A stretch of 21,060 nucleotides of DNA from WTJD01 sp964225175. GTDB taxonomy: Bacteria; Pseudomonadota; Gammaproteobacteria; Xanthomonadales; SZUA-36. The stretch covers positions 1-21,060 of the forward strand of contig CAXQNK010000058.1 of assembly GCA_964225175.1 (NCBI GenBank), given 5' to 3'. Made by a program: the position numbers and the translations under genes. The notes under the pieces were generated by a model, which was given only the letters and a program-made list of their open reading frames with translations, searched no databases and was not told the origin of the DNA. Shown one piece after another: positions 1 to 7,463 of this stretch (position 1 is the first letter of the stretch; every line of letters begins with the position of its first letter).

Positions 1-710
1 TCCTCTGCATCGAACCTGGGCTGCATGACCAGCAGGCCACCATCCATAAGAACTCTCATGGCATAGGCATTGGGTGCAGAATGATAGAGGGGCCCAGTCA
101 GGACAGAACGCACGGGCGATCCATCAAGTCCAAAAGCGATCCTGGATCGTTGCTCTGCTCTTTCAGATACCTCTGTGGAGACCGGATTGCGTTTGACTCC
201 TTTAGGTCGTCCCGTGGTGCCTGAGGTGTAGAACATTGGGCCCACTACCTGCCGGGGTGACTCGGTCCACGGCACCTGGGAGGCGATCCACGAGCCCCAT
301 TCGCGTGTTGACAGAGACAACTGCGCGTCAGTTCCGGAAATTTGGAAGGCTTGGGCCACCTCAGCAGGGGTCGGTGCCTTAATGAGTTCGATATTGCGGC
401 AATGGGACACAAGTTCTGGAGTCAGCAGATCGGTGTGCCCGACAAGGACCTTGGCTCCACAATCCCTGAGAATATATTCAATTTCCTCGGCCGACATGTG
501 CCAGTTCAGCGGAACCGTGGACGCACCCAGCAGCGCTGCTCCTCCAGTGGCCTCAAAGAAGCTGAAATCATTGCGTAGCAGCAGAGCGACAACGTCTCCT
601 TGCGCGACACCCACACTGCACAATGCACTGGCCGCTCGGGTGACGTGATCGGTCAGCTGGTCGCGCGCAAGTGTCCGGTCACCGCTGATCAATCCATCGG
701 TAGCCATCAT
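1..710 (-). CDS. acyl-CoA synthetase (AMP-forming), N-terminal part, cut by window start
   Basis: ATP-dependent adenylation of a carboxylic acid followed by transfer to CoA (class I adenylate-forming family). About 236 residues are visible. The phosphate-binding motif YTSGTTGRPKGV lies at about residues 161-172, preceded by a typical N-terminal fold (GAALLGASTVPLNWHMSAEE) and followed by GPLYHSAPNAYAMR, characteristic of acyl-CoA ligases of the FadD/fatty-acyl or small-acid type. The C-terminal half, with the remaining ATP motifs and the hinge, lies outside the window. Tandem ATGs sit at 710 and 707, and an in-frame GTG at 722 is also possible; none has a strong ribosome binding site. It follows the AraC regulator on the same strand after 219 bp. 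Substrate cannot be told; a carboxylate made by the nearby GMC/ALDH pair or an aromatic acid feeding the CoA-ester monooxygenase is an inference from context. Confidence 0.93.
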   Translation of the reverse strand, partial: MMATDGLISGDRTLARDQLTDHVTRAASALCSVGVAQGDVVALLLRNDFSFFEATGGAALLGASTVPLNWHMSAEEIEYILRDCGAKVLVGHTDLLTPELVSHCRNIELIKAPTPAEVAQAFQISGTDAQLSLSTREWGSWIASQVPWTESPRQVVGPMFYTSGTTGRPKGVKRNPVSTEVSERAEQRSRIAFGLDGSPVRSVLTGPLYHSAPNAYAMRVLMDGGLLVMQPRFDAE

Positions 711-764
711 TAATGACTGCACTTTGCGGGGCGAGCGGGGATTTGTCCCTGCGTTAGAAAACAA

Positions 765-788
765 GCGCATGGCAATTGCGTGATGCGC
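765..788. promoter_or_regulatory. inverted repeat in the spacer before the acyl-CoA synthetase
   Basis: GCGCAT (765-770) and ATGCGC (783-788) form a perfect 6-bp dyad with a 12-bp spacer that itself contains the palindrome GCAATTGC (772-779). It sits about 55-75 bp upstream of the acyl-CoA synthetase start, inside the 219-bp spacer after the AraC gene. It could be an operator or a weak hairpin. No convincing -35/-10 pair and no T-tract was seen, so the role is unknown. Confidence 0.25.
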
Positions 789-929
789 GTCACGTCAAAT
801 CTGCCCGGCCGAATCGTAACTGAGAGATTCCAAGGTTGTTGACACTGTTCCAAAACTTCATGACAGACCCGACTGTACAGAATTTTCGCCGGAGTGCGTT
901 TTGAAAAGCATGCCACTGTTTATGCAATC

Positions 930-1952
930 TTATCGCGGGCGGACCTTGCGACGTTGTCGCGATGCGTTGGGGGTCACCCCAAAATGGCGCTTGAAGGCAG
1001 TGATGAAATTACTCGAGTACTCGTAACCGACATCGAAAGCTATGTCGGTGACCGTCCGATCAGTCTCTTCCAGAAGCTGCTTCGCCTTATTCATTCTCAG
1101 GGCTTGAGCAAAATCGAATACTGTCATGCCAAACAGCTGTTTAAAGCATCTCATCAATTGTACGGGGCTGAGACCAACCTGCTTGCTCAATTCGCTAATC
1201 GTAGGTGGAGTCTCAAAGTTTTCTTCGAGAATGCCTCGCGCCTGACGGACGCGCTCTTCATTCCGATGCAGGACGTGCTGCCCGTCGATCCAGACGTTTC
1301 CCGGTTGCTCGATCAATGCGCGCGCTGAAAGAAACAGCAATTCGAGAGACTTTGCCTGCGCAAACAGGTATCTCATTGCCCCCTGATAGGGTGATTCAAT
1401 GAGCGCCCGGGACGCGCTTGCCATGTCCACTTGCAGGGGCATGGCCGCTGAGAAATATTCAGCGGGCTTTCCGCTCAGGTAGCGACGAAGTTCACGGGGC
1501 AACATTTCGCTCGAGCGCCGGAATACCGAGCGCAGGTAGTCCCTCGTGCAAATCAACGTCACAGATTTTTCCACCTCTCCGGCTTGACAAAATTCATGCT
1601 TTCTCGCACCGCTCGGCGATAGAAGCAGCGCATTGGTTTGCTGTTCGATGGACACCTGATCGAAATCATTGACCGACAGTGCGCCTGTTCCAGACAGGCG
1701 GAAGTGAAATTTCATGCGGCTGTCTGACTGATGGGAGGTGATCGAGGTTGATTTCTCATGTCTCATGTTGCTGATGACGAGATCGAACCCCTCGGCCACG
1801 TGTATTACTTCTTTAAAGCCCCGCTCTCCATCCAGAAGCGGTATAAGACGGACACCGTCACTCGCACGTAAGGGCTGCTCAGGATCAAGCGTGAAATATC
1901 GGCTCACCCACGTAGCGTCACTGCCCGGTATTGAATCGCCAAAGTTGCGCAT
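930..1952 (-). CDS. AraC/XylS-family transcriptional regulator
   Basis: DNA-binding cytoplasmic regulator of 340 residues. Residues 1 to about 220 form an N-terminal sensing/dimerisation region without an obvious enzyme motif (MKFHFRLSGTGALSV near 80-94). Residues about 232-335 hold the two helix-turn-helix units of the family: ISELSKQVGLSPVQLMRCFK (252-271) and the conserved second unit VTDIAFDVGYEYSSNFITAF (301-320), followed by KRHFGVTPNASR. The size is normal for the family. It is transcribed divergently from the GMC oxidoreductase operon across a 146-bp spacer, the usual position for a pathway-specific activator that also controls itself; that target assignment is inferred. The effector is unknown. 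The acyl-CoA synthetase lies downstream on the same strand and may belong to the same unit. Confidence 0.95.
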   Translation of the reverse strand: MRNFGDSIPGSDATWVSRYFTLDPEQPLRASDGVRLIPLLDGERGFKEVIHVAEGFDLVISNMRHEKSTSITSHQSDSRMKFHFRLSGTGALSVNDFDQVSIEQQTNALLLSPSGARKHEFCQAGEVEKSVTLICTRDYLRSVFRRSSEMLPRELRRYLSGKPAEYFSAAMPLQVDMASASRALIESPYQGAMRYLFAQAKSLELLFLSARALIEQPGNVWIDGQHVLHRNEERVRQARGILEENFETPPTISELSKQVGLSPVQLMRCFKQLFGMTVFDFAQALRMNKAKQLLEETDRTVTDIAFDVGYEYSSNFITAFKRHFGVTPNASRQRRKVRPR

Positions 1953-2098
1953 GCCTTAATTATTCCATGAATCGGTCACTTCATGTATGGGCGCTGTTCG
2001 CCGGCTGACTGTGATCTCCGAGTCAGATCACTCGAAACCAATAGCCCTGACCCATTTTGCATAAGTAAATTCAAACTCGCTGCGCTACATTATGGTTT
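1953..2098. promoter_or_regulatory. divergent promoter region between AraC regulator and GMC operon
   Basis: This 146-bp spacer separates the starts of the AraC gene (leftward) and the GMC oxidoreductase gene (rightward), so it must carry promoters for both. On the plus strand an AT-rich block with TACATTAT (2086-2093) resembles a -10 box but lies only about 6 bp before the GMC ATG, which also lacks a clear Shine-Dalgarno sequence. No good -35 was found at 16-18 bp. A perfect dyad occupies 2011-2031 and is listed separately. Confidence 0.5.
2011..2031. promoter_or_regulatory. candidate operator: perfect 7-bp dyad
   Basis: GTGATCT (2011-2017) and AGATCAC (2025-2031) are exact inverted repeats around a 7-bp centre. 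A second, interleaved pair TGACT (2006-2010)/AGTCA (2021-2025) overlaps it. The site lies near the middle of the divergent spacer, about 68 bp before the GMC start and 59 bp before the AraC start. AraC proteins often use direct repeats, so a different regulator is also possible. The function is inferred from symmetry and position only. Confidence 0.35.
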
Positions 2099-3688
2099 AT
2101 GAGTGATTGGGACTTCATTGTTGTGGGCGCGGGGAGTTCTGGTTGCGTGGTCGCCCATCGACTCAGCGAGGACGCTGGGACGCGGGTTCTTCTCCTTGAG
2201 GCTGGGGGCAGCGATAAACGGTGGCAGTCGCGAGTGCCGGCTGGAGTCGGTGCTGCATTGGCCGATTTTGATACGAATTGGCAGTACGCGGCTGAGAAGG
2301 ACGACAGTCGGCTGGGCCGAAGAGATGTCTGGCCAGCGGGACGTATGCTGGGTGGCGGTAGTTCTCTGAACGGGATGATGTTTGTTCGAGGCCACCCTGC
2401 CGATTACGATCGCTGGTCAACGCTGGGCTGTCATGGCTGGAGTTACGATGAGGTGCTGCCGTACTTTCAGAAGCTAGAGGACAATGAGTCGGGAGCAAGC
2501 TCAGTGCGGGGAAAGGGAGGCCCCCAGGTAGTCCGAGGCTCGAGGGCACCTCATGCGCTGGATACCTCGGTGCTAGCCGCTGCATCGGAACTTGGGATTC
2601 CATTCAACCCGGATTTAAATGGCTCGTCACGGGAAGGTTTTGGACCTTGCCAGTTGTCCCAGAAACGCGGTTGGCGTCACGGTGTTGCGACCGCGTATCT
2701 GAGGTCGGTCGGAAATCGACCGAACCTGAAAACAGTCATCCGCGCTCGGGTGGATAAATTACTTTTCGTCGAGAATCGAGCTGTTGGCGTGGTCGCGAGC
2801 CTCAACGGTCGCTCGATCAGCTACTCTGCGTCCAGGGGTGTCGTGGTCTGTGCGGGTGCAGTAGCTTCTCCTAAATTGTTGATGCTCTCCGGAATTGGAC
2901 CCCCGGACCAACTTGGTGAAATGGGCATTATGCCCATAGCGACGCGTGCCGGCGTGGGTTCGAATCTCCAGGATCATGCCGGAGTAAGTGCAACTGCTGA
3001 AACGTCTATGAAAACGCATACCAGCCGTCGTAATCCGCTCAGCGCGCTTGCTTTGCTGTTTCAGTTTCTGGTTTTTGGACGGGGTCCGTTGACTGCATCT
3101 GTAGGACAACTCCACGGCTTCATCCGCAGCAACGCAGACCAGAAGTTCCCTAACCTCCAGTTGATCTACTCTCCAACATGCATTGAAAAAACGAAAACCG
3201 GGGGTCGACCGTATCCTGGGAACGCGATGACGTTGACTGCAGGCCTGTGCTATTCGAGAAGCAGCGGTCGGATTCGTCTTTCCAGCCCAGATCCTGCTGA
3301 TGCACCTGAAATTGAGCACCAGTTGCTCTCTCATCCGGAAGATTGTGCGGATCTCGCCGAGGGTTTGAGGTGGGCACTTCGCTTGTATCGCACGCACGCC
3401 TTGTCGGCCTCGATCACTCGAATGCTTGAGCCGCAGGGGGACTCCTGGGCGCAGGCCATACTTGAGCAGTATGTGCGTGAGCACGCTTTTTTGATGTATC
3501 ACGCATGCGGCACCTGCGCGATGGGGACAGATTCGTCGTCGGTCGTCTCGCCCAAATTATCGGTTCACGGGGTTGACAGGCTTTGGGTGGCAGATGCCTC
3601 GATTATCCCCAGGATTCCAGCAGGAAACATTAACGCCACCTGCATAATGATCGGAGAAAAAGCGGCTGACCTCATCAGACAGGCCTGA
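2099..3688 (+). CDS. GMC-family FAD-dependent alcohol dehydrogenase (choline-dehydrogenase-like)
   Basis: Oxidises a primary or secondary alcohol with FAD, passing electrons to a quinone or other acceptor. The 529 residues match the family length. Motifs in order: the dinucleotide-binding start DFIVVGAGSSGCVVAHRL (5-22), GMC signature 1 GRMLGGGSSLNGMMFVRGHP (81-100), signature 2 around GAVASPKLLMLSGIG (253-267), and the C-terminal catalytic region MYHACGTCAMG with His468 plus PAGNINATCIMIGEKAAD, whose N510/N512 would supply the second active-site residue. Relative to the usual HPVGTC and NAPTIM, this protein has HACGTC and NATCIM, a small change lining the active site. No signal peptide is seen, so it is probably cytoplasmic. 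It is the first gene of a rightward operon with an aldehyde dehydrogenase 15 bp downstream; alcohol to aldehyde to acid is the likely joint job. The alcohol is unknown. Confidence 0.95.
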   Translation: MSDWDFIVVGAGSSGCVVAHRLSEDAGTRVLLLEAGGSDKRWQSRVPAGVGAALADFDTNWQYAAEKDDSRLGRRDVWPAGRMLGGGSSLNGMMFVRGHPADYDRWSTLGCHGWSYDEVLPYFQKLEDNESGASSVRGKGGPQVVRGSRAPHALDTSVLAAASELGIPFNPDLNGSSREGFGPCQLSQKRGWRHGVATAYLRSVGNRPNLKTVIRARVDKLLFVENRAVGVVASLNGRSISYSASRGVVVCAGAVASPKLLMLSGIGPPDQLGEMGIMPIATRAGVGSNLQDHAGVSATAETSMKTHTSRRNPLSALALLFQFLVFGRGPLTASVGQLHGFIRSNADQKFPNLQLIYSPTCIEKTKTGGRPYPGNAMTLTAGLCYSRSSGRIRLSSPDPADAPEIEHQLLSHPEDCADLAEGLRWALRLYRTHALSASITRMLEPQGDSWAQAILEQYVREHAFLMYHACGTCAMGTDSSSVVSPKLSVHGVDRLWVADASIIPRIPAGNINATCIMIGEKAADLIRQA

Positions 3689-3703
3689 TTCGGAGAGAAT
3701 ACC

Positions 3704-5188
3704 ATGGAACAATCTGAAGCCCCAATTGATCTTAGTCCATTTTATGACGGTGAACGCCAGACACCCACCGGGGAGAAGCTCGAGCTCATCAATCCGGCCA
3801 CCGGCATGGTGGAGCGAGAGTTTTTTGCCGCTTCAAACCTTGACGTGGAAATGGCCGTGAGTTCAGCGAGGAGGGCCTTCGACGTCGGACCATGGCAAAA
3901 CATGCCGCCGATGGCTAGACGACAACTGTTGTTCGCCTTCGCGGAGACCATTGAGTCTGAATCTGAACGACTTGCGCGCGCTGACAGTACCGACATGGGA
4001 AAGCCGATTTCGGCCGCCAGGCAGGAGATCGCGGTAGCCTCCGGCTTCATCCGTTATTATGCAGAGGCCATTGATAAGTTTTATCCGGGCCAAACGGCAC
4101 CTACCCCGGTGGACGTTGTGGAGACCCAGACATACCGTCCACGCGGTGTGGTGGCGGCAATCACGCCGTGGAATTTCCCGATTGTAAATGCAGCGCTCAA
4201 GTTGGGGCCAGCGCTCGCAGCCGGAAATACCATAGTATTAAAGCCGTCTGAAATCGCGCCATCCTCGACGATGCACCTGGCGACTTTGGCCCACGAAGCG
4301 GGGATACCGGCGGGCGTCGTGAATATTGTGCCCGGCGCTGCTCAGACCGGTGAGGCCATGGTCGCTGACCGCAGGGTCGATATGCTGACGTTTACTGGCT
4401 CGACGGCAACAGGTCAAGCCATCATGCGAACGAGTGGTGAGCATGGTTTGAAGCCCATGTTGCTCGAGTGCGGAGGCAAGTGCCCAGAAATCGTCTGTGC
4501 GGATATGGGCAATGCAGACTTGGGCGGCATCGCGGCCTCCATCGCAAGAAGTGCTTTTGACAATCAGGGCCAGGTTTGCGTTGCCCGATCGCGACTGTTG
4601 GTGCATGAGTCGCTTCTGGATCAAGTTCTCGAGCCACTGGTAAGCGCAGCCAAAACGTTTGTACCGGGTCCGCCTCATGAGGAAGACACCGTTGCCGGGC
4701 CGATGGCCAGCCGAGCCCAATATGAGAAAGTCCTGACGGCCATCGAGGCGGGCATCGAGGCAGGCGCGAAATTGATCATGGATGGCCGGGCGATCGCTTG
4801 TCCTGACGAGGGGTTCTATCTCGGCCCGTCCGTATTCACGGAGGTTCCTGATGGTTGTGGGCTGGTCCAGGATGAAATATTCGGCCCTGTTCTGGCAGTA
4901 CAGACATTTCGCACCCCCGAAGAGGCGATCACTCTGGCCAATGCGACTTCCTACGGACTTGCGGCCACGATTTGGACCCGTGACAGCCACATGGCTCACC
5001 ACATGTCACGCTCCGTTCGTTCAGGAAGAACCCGTGTTATCGGCTCGCCGGTCAACACCATGGGCGCTTTGTTCGCACATTGTTTTGAGCCTTGCGGGCA
5101 ATCCGGGTTTGGAATCGATGGCGGCCTGCGTGGCATGGCGAGCTACATGCGCTTGCAATCGACTGAGTACATATTCGGTTCGCCATGA
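3704..5188 (+). CDS. NAD(P)-dependent aldehyde dehydrogenase
   Basis: Oxidises an aldehyde to a carboxylate. The 494 residues are family-typical. Visible motifs: TPWNFPI with Asn157, cofactor-binding VLKPSE with Lys180, FTGSTATGQ (230-238), the general base Glu255 in LLECGGKCPE, the nucleophile Cys292 in NQGQVCVARSR, and EIFGPV with Glu391. Two departures stand out: LECGGK instead of LELGGK, and a divergent C-terminus (SGRTRVIGSPVNTMGALFAH) where most relatives have SGTVWVN. Start ATG 3704 has GGAGAG at 3692-3697, 6 bp upstream. It lies 15 bp after the GMC gene, which probably supplies its aldehyde, and overlaps the next gene by 4 bp. It resembles betaine-aldehyde or general ALDHs; the substrate is not assignable. 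Confidence 0.95.
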   Translation: MEQSEAPIDLSPFYDGERQTPTGEKLELINPATGMVEREFFAASNLDVEMAVSSARRAFDVGPWQNMPPMARRQLLFAFAETIESESERLARADSTDMGKPISAARQEIAVASGFIRYYAEAIDKFYPGQTAPTPVDVVETQTYRPRGVVAAITPWNFPIVNAALKLGPALAAGNTIVLKPSEIAPSSTMHLATLAHEAGIPAGVVNIVPGAAQTGEAMVADRRVDMLTFTGSTATGQAIMRTSGEHGLKPMLLECGGKCPEIVCADMGNADLGGIAASIARSAFDNQGQVCVARSRLLVHESLLDQVLEPLVSAAKTFVPGPPHEEDTVAGPMASRAQYEKVLTAIEAGIEAGAKLIMDGRAIACPDEGFYLGPSVFTEVPDGCGLVQDEIFGPVLAVQTFRTPEEAITLANATSYGLAATIWTRDSHMAHHMSRSVRSGRTRVIGSPVNTMGALFAHCFEPCGQSGFGIDGGLRGMASYMRLQSTEYIFGSP

Positions 5189-6261
5189 GTGTTCGACCCT
5201 TTCCAGTCGACTACGAATCGGCACGCTCGGAGTTTATCCGCTGTGCGGATTACGCTGGAAGTACTCGAAAGGCTTTCCTGCATCCGAGCTGTGAAGGCCG
5301 AACGGGTGAGCCATTAAGCGTGGATATTGCGCGCCTGGGAGTTCCGAATCCCCCCAACTTGCTAGTCATTTTGTCGGGAATGCACGGCGTTGAATTGCCT
5401 GCCGGCTCGGCCTTGCAATCTGAGTGGATGCGCAACCATTCTCATGATTTGCCGGAACATCTTGGGGTCGTATTGCTGCACGCGGTGAACGCTTTCGGAT
5501 GCAGTGCGGGGAGGCGTGTCAACGAGGACAACGTCGATCTTTGCAGGAATTTTGTTGATTTTTCATGCGCCTTGCCCACGAACTCGGCTTACGAACAGTT
5601 GGCTGATAGCATCAATGGCGCTGATGGTGCCGTGCCAGTGATGGAGGCCATGGAGGCATTTGAAAGCGGCCATGACCCAGCAACCTTGCTCGCCGCGGTG
5701 ATGGGTGGTCAGTACGTCGACCCGACGGGATTCTCTTATGGTGGGCATGCTCGAACCTGGTCAGCTAACGTCCTCAGCGAGGTACTTCGGCTTGAACGTC
5801 ATGGGCCAGAACGTGTGGTTATCGTCGATATTCACTCGGGCGTGGGGCCGCGAGGGGAGCTCACACCGGTGTGTCTGCAAGCAGTCGAGGCGGTCGATCG
5901 CGCCAGACTGTGGCTGAACCAGGACGTCCATGCGCCGTGCGTAGCAGAACAACTTGGCCAGGCACTTCATTCGGCTTCGGGTCATCCAACCCGGGAATAT
6001 GAGTCCATTTTCGTGGGCAGCGAGCTGACCTCTCTGGTATTCGAATTCGGTACGGTGGCTCCATCTGAGAGCTTGCCAGTGCTGCTTGAGGAACATTTTC
6101 AGCATCAACATGGGGAGGACGATCTGGCCTTGGATGACATCAGAAAAATCATGTGGGAACAGCATTCGCCCAGCGATACACAGTGGCAAGAGGCTGTCCT
6201 GGCACGGGGTCTCTCAGCGATCAGAAAGATTGTTGATCAGCTGAGTCAGGAGGGAATTTGA
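5185..6261 (+). CDS. DUF2817 / M14-like zinc hydrolase
   Basis: Predicted zinc-dependent carboxypeptidase/amidohydrolase-type enzyme of 358 residues. It carries the M14 metal-binding pair HGVE (His67, Glu70), the DUF2817 signature AGRRVNEDNVDLCRNFVDF (108-126), a third zinc ligand in VDIHSGVGPRGE (His217) and a candidate catalytic Glu287 in LVFEFGT. In most relatives the signature reads VDLNRNF; here the first Asn is Cys120, next to the conserved Arg that helps hold the substrate carboxylate. No signal peptide is seen, so a cytoplasmic enzyme acting on an imported compound is likely. Its ATG overlaps the ALDH stop (ATGA), implying translational coupling. By family it would split an amide between an acyl or aminoacyl group and an amino acid; the actual substrate is unknown. 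Confidence 0.88.
   Translation: MSVRPFPVDYESARSEFIRCADYAGSTRKAFLHPSCEGRTGEPLSVDIARLGVPNPPNLLVILSGMHGVELPAGSALQSEWMRNHSHDLPEHLGVVLLHAVNAFGCSAGRRVNEDNVDLCRNFVDFSCALPTNSAYEQLADSINGADGAVPVMEAMEAFESGHDPATLLAAVMGGQYVDPTGFSYGGHARTWSANVLSEVLRLERHGPERVVIVDIHSGVGPRGELTPVCLQAVEAVDRARLWLNQDVHAPCVAEQLGQALHSASGHPTREYESIFVGSELTSLVFEFGTVAPSESLPVLLEEHFQHQHGEDDLALDDIRKIMWEQHSPSDTQWQEAVLARGLSAIRKIVDQLSQEGI
6248..6254 (+). promoter_or_regulatory. ribosome binding site setting the PLP-lyase start
   Basis: AGGAGGG is a strong Shine-Dalgarno sequence. It stands 9 bp before ATG 6264 but only 3 bp before the in-frame TTG at 6258, which favours 6264 as the true start. It lies inside the last codons of the hydrolase gene. 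Confidence 0.75.
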
Positions 6262-6263
6262 CC

Positions 6264-7250
6264 ATGGACATTCACCTTGATGTCAACCTGATGAAGGCGC
6301 GTCACAGGGAACTGGCTACCTACCTGGAATGGACTCCCGTGTGTCCTTGGGGAGGCCGGCAACTGGATGCATTGATGCCAGACGGCGCCACGGTAATTGC
6401 CAAGTTGGAACAATTCCAGAAGACTGGCACGTTCAAGGCTCGCGGAGCGCTATCCAACGTGTTGGCACTAGACGATGCCCAACGCCGCTCGGGCGTCACA
6501 GGGGCGTCAGCCGGAAACCATGCCATCGCGATAGCCTTTGCAGCCAAGGCGGCTTCCAGCCACGCGAAAGTGGTCATGCAGGCCTCCGCTAACCCAGCGA
6601 GAATCAGGGCTGCTGAGGCATTTGGCGCGGAGTTGGTCATGGCAGTGGATGGCCGGGCCGCGTTTGCCAAGGTCGACGAGATTGCCACCAATGAGGGCCG
6701 TGCGGTCATTCATCCATTTGATGGCGAGCATACGGTCTTGGGTACTGCGGGAGTTGGGCTGGAATTATTCGAGGATTGTCCGAACCTGGACGCTGTCCTG
6801 GTCGCGGTGGGCGGTGGGGGCCTTGCTGCCGGAGTATCCGCCGCGATCAAATCTCTCAATCCAAATTGCGAGGTCTATGGTGTCGAACCGGAGGGTGCCG
6901 CAGCAATGAGCCGCAGTTTCAAGACCGGAAAGGTTGTCACTCTCGATCGGATTGAAACAATCGCCGACAGCCTGGCTCCGCCAATGACAATGCCCTACAG
7001 TCTGTCCGTATGTCGTCATTACATTGATGAGATCGTTGTGGTCAGTGACGCAGCGATCTGCCGTGCCATGGCCCTGATGTTCGAGGATCGGGGGCTGGCC
7101 GTGGAACCGGCTGCCGCCGCGACCACTGCGGCACTGATTGGGCCGCTGCGAGAAAAGCTCGCCGGGAAGAGGGTGGCGATCATCGTGTGTGGAAGCAACA
7201 TTGATTTTGAGAGTTACGAGGCACTGGTGCGTCAGGGGCTGGGTCGATAG
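6264..7250 (+). CDS. PLP-dependent serine/threonine dehydratase-like lyase
   Basis: Fold type II PLP enzyme that removes water and ammonia from a hydroxy-amino acid to give a 2-oxo acid. From ATG 6264 it has 328 residues, close to short single-domain threonine or 3-hydroxyaspartate dehydratases; there is no C-terminal ACT regulatory domain. Visible are the PLP lysine in QKTGTFKARGA (Lys58), the substrate loop GASAGNHA (80-87), the phosphate-binding GGGGL (183-187) and the C-terminal CGSN with Ser311, which contacts the pyridine nitrogen. An in-frame TTG at 6258 overlaps the previous stop, but the ribosome binding site fits 6264. It is the last gene of the tight four-gene run. Following a peptidase-like hydrolase, it may deaminate a hydroxy-amino acid released by that enzyme (inference). 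EutB-type hydroxyectoine enzymes belong to the same family but cannot be claimed here. Confidence 0.92.
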   Translation: MDIHLDVNLMKARHRELATYLEWTPVCPWGGRQLDALMPDGATVIAKLEQFQKTGTFKARGALSNVLALDDAQRRSGVTGASAGNHAIAIAFAAKAASSHAKVVMQASANPARIRAAEAFGAELVMAVDGRAAFAKVDEIATNEGRAVIHPFDGEHTVLGTAGVGLELFEDCPNLDAVLVAVGGGGLAAGVSAAIKSLNPNCEVYGVEPEGAAAMSRSFKTGKVVTLDRIETIADSLAPPMTMPYSLSVCRHYIDEIVVVSDAAICRAMALMFEDRGLAVEPAAAATTAALIGPLREKLAGKRVAIIVCGSNIDFESYEALVRQGLGR

Positions 7251-7382
7251 CAAGGTTCACGGAATGTGCCCGCGCGTTCCTTGCTACGGAGTTATGCACG
7301 CGAAAAGCCCGGGATGCGTGTCAAGATTGCAAAACGCATATTGTTTGGCATAGCTATTCAGGCTGAAACGGCGCTATAGTAA

Positions 7383-7407
7383 TCTCTGCGCTTAACAAAT
7401 TCAGAGA
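7383..7407. promoter_or_regulatory. candidate operator dyad upstream of the receptor
   Basis: TCTCTG (7383-7388) and CAGAGA (7402-7407) are perfect 6-bp inverted repeats with a 13-bp AT-rich spacer, just downstream of the TATAGT box at 7375-7380. The position would suit a repressor. Symmetry is the only evidence. Confidence 0.25.
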
Positions 7408-7447
7408 CAGATTCTCATTAAGGGACGACAGGACGCTTAATGTTAGT

Positions 7448-7463
7448 ATCTGCCGATGCAGAT
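7448..7463 (+). promoter_or_regulatory. leader hairpin 10 nt before the receptor Shine-Dalgarno
   Basis: ATCTGC-CGAT-GCAGAT gives a perfect 6-bp stem with a 4-nt loop ending 10 nt before GGAGGG (7474-7479). An ATG starting in its loop opens a 9-codon mini-ORF (7456-7485, MQIQVNGGK) that runs through the Shine-Dalgarno and stops 4 nt before the receptor ATG. It could influence receptor translation, or be a protein-binding palindrome in the DNA. Confidence 0.3.

Noticed and set aside
894..1328. 144-residue plus-strand frame opposite the end of the AraC gene
   Set aside because: It covers the HTH-coding region of AraC in reverse, and the translation lacks any motif.
2010..2031. CRP-type site TGTGA...TCAC in the divergent spacer
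   Set aside because: The half-sites are 13 bp apart instead of the 6 bp needed by CRP.
2759..3502. 247-residue open frame on the minus strand inside the GMC gene
   Set aside because: It is antisense to a gene with clear GMC motifs, its translation shows no family pattern, and it has no plausible start context. It is a shadow frame.
4238..5002. 254-residue minus-strand frame inside the ALDH gene
   Set aside because: It is antisense to an unambiguous aldehyde dehydrogenase, and the product looks like random Arg/His-rich sequence.
7345..7380. sigma-70 promoter TTGGCA...TATAGT before the receptor
   Set aside because: The spacing is 24 bp, too long for a normal promoter; TATAGT alone is noted only as a -10-like box.
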